A DNA stretch of 64,000 nt from an uncultured Flavobacteriales bacterium (GCA_913055685.1 CAJXKC010000001.1:930001-994000); one strand, 5' to 3'; positions 32,592-42,577 are shown, counted from the stretch's first letter. The notes: a model not told the origin generated them from the sequence alone. Numbers and translations: made by a program.

Positions 32592-33609
32592 AGGGGTTAG
32601 AAGCCTCAATCCTACTCTTGAGTTGATCGATCCGATTTTTGATTCGGATAAAGAATTTGTTCCTCTCTTTTTCAGAAATACTGCTGATAAGAGAGGACTT
32701 TTTTGTTTGCCCCTCAAGATAAGTACGCATCTTAGCAACCAAGTTGGGATCATTGGTGTTTAAGAAATTGAGTCCGGCATAGGGAACGAAGTACTGCGCC
32801 TTGTTCTCGTCGAGTTCAGCCAGGATGTGATTATCCATGATGAGAATCTCATGGTAGTACATTTCGTATTTGGCTGAAGAGAATTCATCGGGCTTGGTAG
32901 GATGAACTTTTTTACCATGCAAGGCCTGCTTGTAGATCATTTTCATCATTTCCTGAAATTCATCACAAACCTGCACGGCCTCTTCCTTGGAACTAAGAAG
33001 CCCGGCCTCGTAATAATACTCCAATTGATTTACCATACTAAGGATGGTGGTATCATTCCAGATTTCGGTGGAGTTTATATGCGAATAGGTTTCCCAAAGT
33101 TCCTTGGCAAGATCCAATAAGTCGCTGGGAATTAATTGTTCCTTAAAACTCATGCCCTCAAGATGATCGATGCCGTAAATAGACTTCAACCAAACATAAA
33201 TTTTGAAGGCAGCGAGTTTAGGAAAGCGAAATTGATAATAGATCGGAAGATCTTTGGCTTGATAGATTAATCGATGGTGCTCATATTTCTGAATGCTCTG
33301 AAGCTGCCCTAGGCTCTGCAATAAATAATTGCGGAAAGCTTCCACGCTATCAATGAAGCTGCTTTTTTGAAATACAACCGATTGGTTACTCGTTACAGAT
33401 AGGTGATTAAGAGAAAGGCCAAAGTGATTGGCGATTTTCACACTATCGTTTAAACTCAATTCGGTTGTTCCGCGCATGCGGCGATAGGCAGAATCCTTAC
33501 TACAACCCAGTAATTCGCTAAGGGTGTCGGCCAACATTTCGTTGTCTCCGACTCTGGCGCGAACCATCTCAAAGAGAATGTTTTGATATGAACTTGGATT
33601 CTTAACCAT
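32584..33609 (-). CDS. HTH transcriptional regulator, large C-terminal domain
   Basis: 341 aa. Residues about 24-75 form a helix-turn-helix of the XRE/BetR-like kind (LADTLSELLGCSKDSAYRRMRG, LSLNDSVKIANHFGLSLNHL). The remaining 260 residues are a helical domain rich in Tyr/Leu (YYQFRFPKLAAFKIYVWLKSIYG) without a recognised ligand-binding family; similar proteins are frequent in Flavobacteriales. Monocistronic. Its start ATG is preceded by TACTTTTG 11 nt upstream. Regulon unknown; the palindromes at 32434-32480 are the nearest candidate sites. Confidence 0.75.
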   Translation of the reverse strand: MVKNPSSYQNILFEMVRARVGDNEMLADTLSELLGCSKDSAYRRMRGTTELSLNDSVKIANHFGLSLNHLSVTSNQSVVFQKSSFIDSVEAFRNYLLQSLGQLQSIQKYEHHRLIYQAKDLPIYYQFRFPKLAAFKIYVWLKSIYGIDHLEGMSFKEQLIPSDLLDLAKELWETYSHINSTEIWNDTTILSMVNQLEYYYEAGLLSSKEEAVQVCDEFQEMMKMIYKQALHGKKVHPTKPDEFSSAKYEMYYHEILIMDNHILAELDENKAQYFVPYAGLNFLNTNDPNLVAKMRTYLEGQTKKSSLISSISEKERNKFFIRIKNRIDQLKSRIEASNPFM

Positions 33610-33620
33610 AATTGCTTTGC

Positions 33621-33628
33621 CAAAAGTA
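33621..33628 (-). promoter_or_regulatory. -7 box TACTTTTG for the HTH gene
   Basis: Minus-strand TACTTTTG fits TAnnTTTG, 11 nt before the ATG at 33609. Confidence 0.45.
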
Positions 33629-33876
33629 GAAGCTTGCGCTTAGGCTTCCTAGGTCTCTTTTATTCGGAGACGACAAACTTGTATTTTTTCACGCCAAAAA
33701 TGCTTCAAAGACAACATAAAGGTAAAAATCGATTTTGAAAAACTCATTTTTAGTAAATAACGCAATTCACAAAGAGAATAATTTGCAAAATATCAGTCTA
33801 GTATTCGTTTATCCCTTTATAAGCGTTTAAAAATTGCAAGTGCTTTCATATTCTGCCATTTTCTTATTTTAGTATC

Positions 33877-34203
33877 ATGAGCAGTCCGGAGAAAGAGTAT
33901 CAATCTTTAAGTGAGTTTTATCCCTATTACCTAGAAGAACACCAAAACCCTGCTTGTCGTAGGCTGCACTTCACAGGAACAGCTTTAGTTATCATCTCTT
34001 TTTTACTTTTCCTGATCACCCTTAATTGGGTTTTCTTACTAATTATTCCGGTTTTAGGTTACGGATTTGCCTGGGTGGGGCATTACTTTTTCGAACGGAA
34101 TCAACCGGCAACCTTCCGCTATCCATTTTATAGTTTAGCGAGCGATTTTATCATGTTTTGGGATCTGCTTAGGGGAAAGGAAAAGTTTAAAGACTCTAAA
34201 TAA
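33877..34203 (+). CDS. Mpo1-like (DUF962) membrane protein
   Basis: 108 aa. It shows the DUF962/Mpo1 pattern: an N-terminal EEHQNPACRRLHFTGT with two histidines, two TM segments (about 37-65) and GHYFFERNQPATF. Yeast Mpo1 is an Fe(II) dioxygenase that alpha-oxidises 2-hydroxy fatty acids; bacterial members are uncharacterised. The histidines match the metal-binding ones of the family. Single gene. Confidence 0.88.
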   Translation: MSSPEKEYQSLSEFYPYYLEEHQNPACRRLHFTGTALVIISFLLFLITLNWVFLLIIPVLGYGFAWVGHYFFERNQPATFRYPFYSLASDFIMFWDLLRGKEKFKDSK

Positions 34204-34263
34204 GGAACTTTGAAATTTACCTAATTGATTTTCTTAGCTTTATGCTTAATAATGTATAAGGCA

Positions 34264-36542
34264 ATGAAGAAGAGTTTTTCGCTGTTATTGCTAGTGGCGC
34301 TGTTAATCTCAGCATGTAAGAAAGACCGTAGTGGCGATGATGCGCCGAGCGATGCGGTCCAAAGTTTTGAAACCTCAGATTTAAGTATACCCGATGGCTT
34401 TAGCTTTCAAACCACCGAAAGGGTAAGTTTGAATCTGGATATTGAGGCGGCTCCGCTACCTGGAAAATATTTATTGCAGGTTTTCGATCAAAAGCCATCC
34501 GTAATATCCAAACCTATTTACGAGGTGTTTATTAGTGAGCAATCGGCATTTAGTCAGGCGATAGAGATTCCTAGCTCTACTCAGAATATCTATTTAGTGC
34601 TACAGTCGCCAGATCGCTCTAGCTTCTTGACCATTTTACCAAAGAGCTCGAGTATCACACATACCTTTTATCGCCGCAAGTTTAAAGTTGAGCCAGAAAG
34701 TAATGGCCCGCCTTGTTCTTCGGGCTGCGATGTGGTTAGAGGGCACTTTGGGAATTGGGTAGCCAATAACAATTTTGAAGAGGTTTCGCATAATGGCAAT
34801 GGTCATGGCAATGGCAATGCTTATGCTTACGGTCATAACCATCATAATGAACATGACCACGACCGAGTTTATTGCGTCACTGGAACCTACAATGGTTCGG
34901 GAAGTATTAGTATCACCGAAGGGGCTATTGTACGGCTTTGTGGCACCGGTAGCATCCCAACCTTAAGCATCCACGACGGAGTTTTAAAGATTTTATCGGG
35001 TGCCAATGTTACCATTAACAATCTTAACATTGACAATGTAGCTGGCAATGAGCTAATTGTTTATCAAGGTGGAAGTTTAACAATCACGAATTGGTTTACG
35101 CCGCATAGCACTGTAAATAATTATGGCACTATTAACTCAGCCGCATTGCATTTACTTCCAGGTAAGACACTCAATAATTATGGTTTTCTGCACCTAAATG
35201 CAGATAATCTGGCCATTATTGAAGGGAACCTTGTAAACCATGGGTCTACCATGAGCACCGGGCCAATCATTGTGAAACATGGCGGTCGGATAACCAACCT
35301 TTGCACGATGGAACTTCATAATGACTTAAACGTGGAGGGCCTTATGGCGAATCAGTCTTTCCTTAAGGTAGACGATAAGTTAACCATTGTTGGCGGTGCA
35401 GAATTGCTGATGTACGACGGAGCCATAAGCCATGTGGGTAGTGTTTTAATAAATGGAAAGGTTGACGGCTTTGGGAATACCAGTATGTTAAAAGTTAAGG
35501 TCGTAGTGATGCCTATACTACCGCTCAGATAAAACGTAATATTTACCTCTGTGATTTGGATGGGGTAGAGAATATTCCTGCTTCCGTTTACCGCGATGGA
35601 GCGAAAGAGGAGTGCAGCTTATATATACCGGTTACGGCATGTAATCCCGAAGGAAATGGTATCATAACTATAGTGGATACCGATAATGATGGAGTGGCCG
35701 ATGAATTGGATAAATACCCCAATGATCCTAACAAAGCCGAGGACTTCTATTATCCTAATGAAGATAGATATGGTGCATTGGCTTTTGAGGACCTTTGGCC
35801 AGCCTATGGTGATTATGATTTTAATGATCTAGTCCTCGATTACCGCTATCATATTGTTTCCAATGCCGACAATTTAGTGACCGAGGTAAATGTTACCGTG
35901 GTAACTAAAGCCCTAGGGGGTAGTCTGCATAATGGTTTTGGATTCCAATTTAATGTGCCTTCCTCCGCAGTGGCTTCGGTGAGCGGAACAAAGTATTTCA
36001 ATAACCTAATAAATACCAATGCCAATGGTACCGAAGCGGGGCAATCCAAAGCGACCATAATCGCATTTGATGACGACCAGAAGTTATTCCCAAATAATTC
36101 GGCGGCATTCGTGAATACAGTTAGTGCAAATCCGCATCTAGATTACGACACCACGCGAATTCAGATTAGCTTTAGTCAGCCGCAGCGAGGAGAGGACCTA
36201 GGTATTTTTCCATTTAACCCGTTCATCTTTATTGATCAGAACAGAGGACGGGAAGTACACCTACCGGCCAATGCCCCCACTGATCTTGCAGATGTAAGCC
36301 TATTCGGAACTGTAGACGATAATACCAACCCATCTTCAGGTAATACCTATAAAAGTAAAGACAATGTGCCCTGGGCGCTGCATTTGGTTAAAGGTTACTC
36401 CTATCCAGAGGAAAGGGTTGACCTAAATGCTGCCTATAATTACTTCTCCGCTTGGGCTCAATCTGGCGGTCAGAGTTTTAAAGACTGGTACGAAGCAGAA
36501 CCGGGCTACCGGAATGCTATTGATTTCTACCAGAACCAGTAG
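34264..36542 (+). pseudogene. LruC-domain lipoprotein, broken by a one-base frameshift
   Basis: Two track ORFs (34225-35532 and 35556-36542) are one gene. Signal and lipobox MKKSFSLLLLVALLISAC start at ATG 34264. A beta-strand-rich middle with a His/Asn/Gly insert (HGNGNAYAYGHNHHNEHDHD) leads to a Ca-binding-like DTDNDGVADELDKYPND and the LruC segment FEDLWPAYGDYDFNDLVLDYRY. The paralogue downstream reads KVEDRSD; here GTTAAGGTCGTAGTGAT gives KVKVVV, and one extra A between 35500 and 35501 restores KVKDRSDAYTTAQIKRNIYL. Real inactivation, phase variation or sequencing error cannot be told apart here. Confidence 0.88.
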
Positions 36543-36562
36543 ATAGAGTTTAAAATTTTAAA

Positions 36563-36606
36563 AAACCCAAAGAACGGTCCTTAGATCGTGCTTTGGGTTT
36601 TTTAAT
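36563..36606 (+). terminator. Intrinsic terminator between the LruC paralogues
   Basis: AAACCCAAAG / CTTTGGGTTT stem with 18-nt loop and T-run. Confidence 0.8.
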
Positions 36607-36771
36607 TTTTATTGGGGTAGCCCTTCTAGGGTCGAAAGGCGAAAAGCTTTAATCCATTAACGGTATTAACGATTTTTCTGAATACCATTCATCGAGGAAA
36701 TCGGTAATTTTGTCTAGAATAAGGGTTCATTCACCGAGAACAGCGGTAATTTTACCCTAAACCTAATTATC

Positions 36772-38979
36772 GTGAAGACTTTAAAGTTCCCTCTCTTTCT
36801 AAGCTTTGCTCTGCTGTTTTTATCCGCCTGTGAGCGAGATGGAGAAACTGTAGATAATGCACCCCAAGTTTACCAGTCACAGCAATCTACCTTTGACCTT
36901 AGTATCCCAAACGGATTTAATTTCGAAACTACCGAGGACATTGTTCTCGATTTAAACCTTGACCAGGCTCCTTTGGCTTCGGCCTATCTTGTGAAGGTCT
37001 ACACCCAATTTCCCTCCACTGCTGCTAGTCCGGTTTTCCAGTCCTTTATATCCAGGAATGCTCCTTTAAATGCTAAGGCTACGGTGCCCGCAGGAGCTTC
37101 TGAAATTTACTTGGTGCTACAGTCTCCCGAGGGTTCTAGTTTTCTCACAGTTGTTCCTAAGACCAGCCGAATTACCCATACTTTTTACCAAGCTAAGCGC
37201 AAAATGGCGAAGGCCGGAACTGTTAGTCCCGATTGTGTAAGTGGCTGTGATCATACTATCAGTAATTTAAATTATAGCCTCGACGCGAAGAAGAAGAACG
37301 ATGTATACTGTTTAACCGGAAGCTACTCCACTGGCGCTAATGTTTCCCTTACTAAAGGATCATTAGTACGCTTATGCGGAACCGGCACCATCCAGAGTAT
37401 TACTATAAACGATGGTGAGGTTGAGGTTTTATCTGGCGCGGATGTTACGGTTACCAATTTCAATATCAATTCGAAGAATGGTAATGAGCTCATCATATAC
37501 CCTGGTGGTTCATTAACCATTACCAATTGGTTTTCACCCAATAGTGATGTTACCAATTATGGAACATTAGACGTTGCGGCCTTAAACTTAAATTCGGGTG
37601 CCGATTTGGAGAATCACGGTACTTTTACCGTTAGCACCAACAATTTCGCCACCTTTAATGGGGATGTAGATAATTACGGAAGCTTTAGCATTGCCGGTAA
37701 TGCTAATATCAACAGCGGTTCTAAGTTTAAGAATTTCTGCACCATGACTTTCGGTGGAGATTTGCAGATGAACGGTGATGTGGATAATGAATCCTATATC
37801 AGCGTAAGCGGAGCCTGGACCATTAATAGTGGTGCCGATCTAGTATTGGAAAACGGCGCGATGGCTATTTGTGAAGATTTGACCCTTAATGGTCTTATTG
37901 AAGGTAAAGGCAATACCAGTCTTTTTAAGGTGGAAGACCGTAGCGACATTAATTGGGGAGGCGTTATTAAGAAGAATCTAGAGTTCTGCGATGCCAATGG
38001 AATAGAGAATATGGCCAATGCCAATTCTATAAAACAAGATGCGGTGGCCGCTTGTAATGTGGTAATACCTAGCGATGCTTGTAATCCAGTCGGTAATGGG
38101 CAGCCGCAGGTAAGTGATGCCGATGGGGATGGTGTGGCCGATGAATTAGATGCTTACCCCAATGATGCTTCCCGCGCAAGCGACTCGTATTTCCCATCCG
38201 AAAGCACCTATGGTACATTGGCTTTTGAGGATTTATGGCCGGCGTATGGCGACTACGACTTTAATGATTTGGTGGTAGATTACCGTTATCAGCAAGTGCT
38301 TAATGCCAATAACGAGGTGGTTGATTTAAAGGCACGCTTTGTGAGTAGAGCGGCCGGAGGAGCCTTGAAACTGGGCTTTGGTATCCAATTAGATTTGAAT
38401 CAGTCTGCAGTTAGCGCGGTAAGTGGAACTCGTTATTTTACCAATCTTATTTCCACCAATGCCAATGGTACAGAAAGCGGTCAGACCAAAGCGGTGATTA
38501 TTGTATACGATAACTCAAAGGATGTACTTGTGAATAACACTGGTCAGGCTTTCGTAAATACCGTTAGTGGTAATACCGCTATCGATCCTGATACGGCCAA
38601 TCTTACCATTAGCTTCTCCAATCCACAAAGCATAGCGAGCTTAGGCACGGCGCCCTATAATCCCTTTATTTTCGTAGATGAAAACCGCGGTCGAGAAGTG
38701 CACTTAGCAGGAGAAGAGCCTACTGATAAAGCAGATGCTAATTTATTTGGAACGATTGATGATAATACGGATCCTAATGGCAGTACCACTTATAAGAGTG
38801 AAGATAATTTACCTTGGGCCATTCACGTGGTAGGAGGATTTAATTATCCAGAGGAAAAAACCGACGTGTCACAAGCCTACAACTATTTCAGTATTTGGGC
38901 ACAGTCAGGTGGCTTAAGTTACAGTACTTGGTATCAAGACCAACCCGGTTATATCAATAGTGCCGATTTGTATCAATAG
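36772..38979 (+). CDS. LruC-domain lipoprotein, intact paralogue
   Basis: 735 aa from a GTG start that yields a proper lipoprotein signal (MKTLKFPLFLSFALLFLSAC). Order: about 130-residue N-terminal domain, a repetitive beta-helix-like middle (SLTKGSLVRLCGTGTIQS, GGSLTITNWFSPNSDVTNYG, about 170-400), a TSP3-like DADGDGVADELDAYPND, then the LruC/DUF4842-type C-terminal domain with FEDLWPAYGDYDFNDLVVDY and FIFVDENRGREVHL. Surface lipoprotein of unknown role. Tandem duplicate of the frameshifted gene upstream, but with its own leader after a terminator, and lacking the His-rich insert. Confidence 0.85.
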   Translation: MKTLKFPLFLSFALLFLSACERDGETVDNAPQVYQSQQSTFDLSIPNGFNFETTEDIVLDLNLDQAPLASAYLVKVYTQFPSTAASPVFQSFISRNAPLNAKATVPAGASEIYLVLQSPEGSSFLTVVPKTSRITHTFYQAKRKMAKAGTVSPDCVSGCDHTISNLNYSLDAKKKNDVYCLTGSYSTGANVSLTKGSLVRLCGTGTIQSITINDGEVEVLSGADVTVTNFNINSKNGNELIIYPGGSLTITNWFSPNSDVTNYGTLDVAALNLNSGADLENHGTFTVSTNNFATFNGDVDNYGSFSIAGNANINSGSKFKNFCTMTFGGDLQMNGDVDNESYISVSGAWTINSGADLVLENGAMAICEDLTLNGLIEGKGNTSLFKVEDRSDINWGGVIKKNLEFCDANGIENMANANSIKQDAVAACNVVIPSDACNPVGNGQPQVSDADGDGVADELDAYPNDASRASDSYFPSESTYGTLAFEDLWPAYGDYDFNDLVVDYRYQQVLNANNEVVDLKARFVSRAAGGALKLGFGIQLDLNQSAVSAVSGTRYFTNLISTNANGTESGQTKAVIIVYDNSKDVLVNNTGQAFVNTVSGNTAIDPDTANLTISFSNPQSIASLGTAPYNPFIFVDENRGREVHLAGEEPTDKADANLFGTIDDNTDPNGSTTYKSEDNLPWAIHVVGGFNYPEEKTDVSQAYNYFSIWAQSGGLSYSTWYQDQPGYINSADLYQ

Positions 38980-38995
38980 GCTAATAAAAGAGCAT

Positions 38996-39037
38996 AAAAA
39001 AAGTCCTGGTGGAATAAACCCACCAGGACTTTTTTAT
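38996..39037. terminator. Bidirectional intrinsic terminator
   Basis: AAGTCCTGGTGG / CCACCAGGACTT 12-bp perfect stem flanked by A-run and T-run, shared by the LruC gene and the convergent acyl-CoA dehydrogenase gene. Confidence 0.9.
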
Positions 39038-39050
39038 TGATGGTGTATAA

Positions 39051-40229
39051 TTACTTAAATGCTTGAATACCGGTAATATCTGCACCCGTAATTAGCAAGT
39101 GAATATCATGAGTACCCTCGTAGGTTACCACCGATTCGAGGTTCATCATGTGGCGCATGATAGAGTATTCGCCGGTAATACCCATGCCGCCAAGCATTTG
39201 TCGTGCTTCACGCGCGATCTTTAAGGCGATTTCAACACTATTACGTTTGGCCATTGAAATTTGCGCGGTGGTCGCTTTACCTTCATTCTTAAGGGTTCCT
39301 AATCGCCAAACCATTAATTGGGCTTTGGTGATCTCGGTAATCATCTCCGCCAATTTCTTTTGTTGTAATTGGAAGCCAGCAATAGGTTTACCGAACTGAA
39401 GACGTTCTTTAGAATAGCGTAAGGCCGTGTCGTAGCAGTCCATTGCGGCACCTAATGCGCCCCAAGCAATACCGTAGCGTGCGCTATCTAAACAGCTTAA
39501 TGGAGCCCCTAGTCCGCTGCGTCCCGGTAATAAATTTTCTTTAGGCACCTTTACATTATCGAAAACCAACTCGCCGGTAGCACTAGCTCTTAAACTCCAT
39601 TTATTGTGAGTTTCTGGAGTAGTAAATCCTTCCATCCCGCGTTCCACGATTAATCCGTGAATACGACCTTCTTCGTTTTTAGCCCAAACTACCGCTACAT
39701 CGCAAAAGGGAGCATTGCTAATCCACATTTTGGCGCCGTTGAGTACGTAATGATCACCCATGTCTTTGTAATTGGTGATCATTCCGCCAGGGTTTGAGCC
39801 AAAGTTGGGTTCGGTTAAGCCGAAAGAACCCAGAAACTCGCCCGAGGCCAGTTTAGGAAGAAACTTACGCTTTTGCTCCTCAGAGCCATAGGCGTAAATG
39901 GGGAACATTACTAGCGAAGACTGAACCGAGCAAGTGGAGCGCACTCCTGAGTCGCCGCGTTCAATTTCCTGCATCATTAATCCGTAGGAAATTTGGTCGA
40001 GGCCCGCGCCCCCATATTCCTCCGGAATGTAAGGTCCGAATGCGCCAACTTCTGCCAAACCTTTTATGAGCTGGTCTGGAAAAGCTGCTCTTTGAGCGTA
40101 GTCTTCTATGATGGGACTTACTTCTTTCTTCACCCAATCGCGGGTGGCATTGCGCACTAATTTGTGCTCCTCGCTTAATAAGTCGTCTATCTGATAATAA
40201 TCTGGAGATTCAAATAAATCGCTCGCCAT
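39051..40229 (-). CDS. gcdH: Acyl-CoA dehydrogenase, probably glutaryl-CoA dehydrogenase
   Basis: 392 aa from the ATG at 40229 (the track start 40247 is a TTG). FAD-dependent acyl-CoA dehydrogenase with the catalytic glutamate in TYEGTHDIH. The segment DSGVRSTCSVQSSLVMFPIYAYG carries the Arg-Ser pair and context typical of glutaryl-CoA dehydrogenase, which oxidatively decarboxylates glutaryl-CoA in lysine/tryptophan breakdown. The flavin motif reads GLTEPNFGSNPGG, with Asn where GCDH usually has Asp. Monocistronic with its own TACATTTG box. Confidence 0.85.
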   Translation of the reverse strand: MASDLFESPDYYQIDDLLSEEHKLVRNATRDWVKKEVSPIIEDYAQRAAFPDQLIKGLAEVGAFGPYIPEEYGGAGLDQISYGLMMQEIERGDSGVRSTCSVQSSLVMFPIYAYGSEEQKRKFLPKLASGEFLGSFGLTEPNFGSNPGGMITNYKDMGDHYVLNGAKMWISNAPFCDVAVVWAKNEEGRIHGLIVERGMEGFTTPETHNKWSLRASATGELVFDNVKVPKENLLPGRSGLGAPLSCLDSARYGIAWGALGAAMDCYDTALRYSKERLQFGKPIAGFQLQQKKLAEMITEITKAQLMVWRLGTLKNEGKATTAQISMAKRNSVEIALKIAREARQMLGGMGITGEYSIMRHMMNLESVVTYEGTHDIHLLITGADITGIQAFK

Positions 40230-40244
40230 ATGATCAATTTTTGG

Positions 40245-40252
40245 CAAATGTA
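40245..40252 (-). promoter_or_regulatory. -7 box TACATTTG for the acyl-CoA dehydrogenase gene
   Basis: Minus-strand TACATTTG, 15 nt before the ATG at 40229. Confidence 0.45.
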
Positions 40253-40303
40253 GTTATCCATTGAGTGTTTAGCTTACATTTATTGCATAAATCCCTATTA
40301 AAT

Positions 40304-41107
40304 ATGAAGAAAAAATACCTTTACGTTTTAAGCACTGCTCTGGCTTTATTCATTGCTCAGGACGCCTTTACTAGTAGTGGCGGTTCGCCATCTGGAAACA
40401 GTGGTTCTCCTGCCTCAAATGGCAATACTTGTGCCCGATCGGGTTGTCATTCTACTGGCACTGCGGCGGGTCAGACTATTAGCATTACCACCGATATTCC
40501 TGCCGGTGGATTTATGGAAGATTCTATTTACAGTATAACGGTAACTGCCAATAATGGTGGTGCTAGTTCTGATCGCATGGGCTTTATGGCCAGTGTAGAA
40601 TCACCTAGTGGGCATACTGGGAACTTACAAATTACGGATGCGGCCCGTACCAAGAAGGCTGGGTCTTATGTTACGCATACCTTCTCGGGTATTGCAGGAA
40701 GCAATGGTGAAAATATTTGGAACTTTGACTGGGATGCGCAACAGTCGCCTGATCAATCTACGGTTTACGTAGCAGTAAACTTTAGTAATAATAATGGCAC
40801 CACATCTGGAGACGTCATTTTAACCGAATCCTTAGTGCTTAGCAAAGGGTCCGGTATAGGCTTACAGGAACTTAAGCGTGAAAGCATGAGTGCCTACCCT
40901 AATCCAGCCATAGACCAGCTGGTAGTAGCCGGTGAAGAGTTTAAAGCACCTTATGTTGTGCTTAATGCGGCGGGCATGCGCGTGAAAGAACTGAAGCTTG
41001 TAAACCGAGAAGGACAGCATTGGTATTTTAATGTTTCTGACCTAAAGACCGGTGTATATCTAATTCAAGATTCTGAGGGTCGCGGTATTCGATTCACCAA
41101 GAACTAA
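40304..41107 (+). CDS. T9SS-secreted protein with choice-of-anchor/Reeler-like domain
   Basis: 267 aa from the ATG at 40304 (MKKKYLYVLSTALALFIAQDAF signal peptide). The mature start carries NTCARSGCHSTG, a C-x4-C-H motif that could bind haem c or a metal. A beta-sandwich domain (about 50-185; MGFMASVESPSGHTGNLQ, NIWNFDWDAQQS) matches the choice-of-anchor/Reeler-like type. The last 75 residues are a type A T9SS sorting domain (SAYPNPAIDQLVVAG ... GVYLIQDSEGRGIRFTK), so the protein is exported by T9SS and attached or released at the surface. Confidence 0.82.
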   Translation: MKKKYLYVLSTALALFIAQDAFTSSGGSPSGNSGSPASNGNTCARSGCHSTGTAAGQTISITTDIPAGGFMEDSIYSITVTANNGGASSDRMGFMASVESPSGHTGNLQITDAARTKKAGSYVTHTFSGIAGSNGENIWNFDWDAQQSPDQSTVYVAVNFSNNNGTTSGDVILTESLVLSKGSGIGLQELKRESMSAYPNPAIDQLVVAGEEFKAPYVVLNAAGMRVKELKLVNREGQHWYFNVSDLKTGVYLIQDSEGRGIRFTKN

Positions 41108-41110
41108 TAA

Positions 41111-41118
41111 TATCTTTG
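41111..41118 (+). promoter_or_regulatory. -7 box TATCTTTG for the DUF4271 gene
   Basis: TATCTTTG ends 4 nt before a GTG start codon; the spacing repeats that seen at several ATG starts and supports the GTG. Confidence 0.5.
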
Positions 41119-41122
41119 GGAC

Positions 41123-41773
41123 GTGGAAGTAGCAATTACATCACGTCCAACCGACTGGGTAATAATTGTCGGTTTGCTTAGTGCCATTCTTTTGGTGTGG
41201 ATACGTTCATTCGACACCAAAAGGATGGCTCTTTTTTTGGCCTTTCCTTGGCAAGCGGGGGCAAGTGATTTTGCTTTAGAGTTTAATTCGGACCACCTTA
41301 ATTACCGGGCCGATCGCTTTTTATTAATCGTAGCTTGGCTTATTAGTCCGCTGCTAATCCTAGCCCTAAAACTTCCCTTCGCTGAAGGTGCATTGCAGTT
41401 TTATTCTTGGGCCGATTACCTGCGAGTATTGGTTTTGGCAGGTTTTTTTATCGCCTTTAAATTATTCATGGCCAGTATTATTGGCTACGTGTTTCAAGTG
41501 CAAGAAGCGCTTATTCAGGGTCAGAACCTTTCTTTAGCCTATTTTTCTTGGTTGGCCATTTTAGGGGCCTTTAGTTCCTTCCTGGTCTATTTTAGTGATT
41601 TTCCGCTTGTTGTGGCTTATGCCCTATGGCTAGCCTTGGCAATTGGGGTTTTCTGGGCCCTTTTCCGAAGTATTGCATTTAGCTTTAGCCTAGGCTTAGA
41701 AACAAGCTATATTATTTTATACCTTTGCGCGCTGGAAATAATACCTCTGCTTTACCTTTTCTCCTTGAGTTAG
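41123..41773 (+). CDS. DUF4271 membrane protein
   Basis: 216 aa, GTG start. Six to seven hydrophobic segments over the whole length. Matches the Bacteroidota DUF4271 family, which regularly lies directly upstream of the uroporphyrinogen-III synthase gene as here (36-nt gap). Function unknown; the conserved pairing hints at a link with haem synthesis or simply an old operon. Confidence 0.8.
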   Translation: MEVAITSRPTDWVIIVGLLSAILLVWIRSFDTKRMALFLAFPWQAGASDFALEFNSDHLNYRADRFLLIVAWLISPLLILALKLPFAEGALQFYSWADYLRVLVLAGFFIAFKLFMASIIGYVFQVQEALIQGQNLSLAYFSWLAILGAFSSFLVYFSDFPLVVAYALWLALAIGVFWALFRSIAFSFSLGLETSYIILYLCALEIIPLLYLFSLS

Positions 41774-41809
41774 CAATTTGTAAATCAGCGGTTTAATAAA
41801 AAACGCACT

Positions 41810-42556
41810 GTGAAGGTAAAATCTATTCTTGTATCGCAGCCCGAGCCGCAAACCGAGAACTCGCCTTATTTTGATCTTGCAAGCAAGTACAAATTAAAGG
41901 TTGATTTCATCCCTTTCATTCACGTGGAAGGCGTTGATGTGGCAGATGTACGAAAGCAAAAGATAAACTTGTCCAATCATACTGCCGTAATTCTTACTAG
42001 TAGAAATGCAGTAGATCATTATTTCCGGATTGCAGAGGAAATGCGCTACACGGTGCCAAATGATATGAAGTACTTTTGTACTTCTGAGGCCATTGCCTAC
42101 TATCTGCAGAAATACGTGGTGTATCGTAAGCGTAAAATCTACTTTGGTAAGAGTAAGTTTGCTGATCTTGCTCCTTTGTTCAAGAAACATAAGGATGAGA
42201 AGTATCTCTTACCTACATCGGATATCTTAAAACCCATGATTCCAGATACCCTGGAAGAGTGCAAGGTGAACTATACCCGCGCCATTTTATACAATACCGT
42301 AAGCAGCGATTTATCGCATCTAGCAGATGTGAAGTATGATATTTTGGTGTTCTTCAGTCCTTCAGGAATTAAGTCTCTTTTCGAAAACTTCCCCGATTTT
42401 GAACAGGGAAATACTAAGATTGCCGGTTTTGGTACCACCACCCACCGCGCTATTGAAGAGGCCGGTCTTACCGTAAATATTAAAGCCCCTTCGCCTAAAT
42501 ATCCTTCCATGACTATGGCTTTGGAGGATTATATTAAGACGGAGAACAAGAAATAA
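41810..42556 (+). CDS. hemD: Uroporphyrinogen-III synthase
   Basis: 248 aa, GTG start. Closes hydroxymethylbilane to uroporphyrinogen III in tetrapyrrole synthesis. The divergent HemD fold is recognisable by HTAVILTSRNAVDHYF in the first domain and YDILVFFSPSGIKSLFEN plus KIAGFGTTTHRAIEEAGL in the second. Length is normal. Follows DUF4271 and ends at a strong terminator that abuts rnpA. No other hem gene in the window. Confidence 0.88.
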   Translation: MKVKSILVSQPEPQTENSPYFDLASKYKLKVDFIPFIHVEGVDVADVRKQKINLSNHTAVILTSRNAVDHYFRIAEEMRYTVPNDMKYFCTSEAIAYYLQKYVVYRKRKIYFGKSKFADLAPLFKKHKDEKYLLPTSDILKPMIPDTLEECKVNYTRAILYNTVSSDLSHLADVKYDILVFFSPSGIKSLFENFPDFEQGNTKIAGFGTTTHRAIEEAGLTVNIKAPSPKYPSMTMALEDYIKTENKK

Positions 42557-42577
42557 TAGCAGTATTTTATAACTTCC

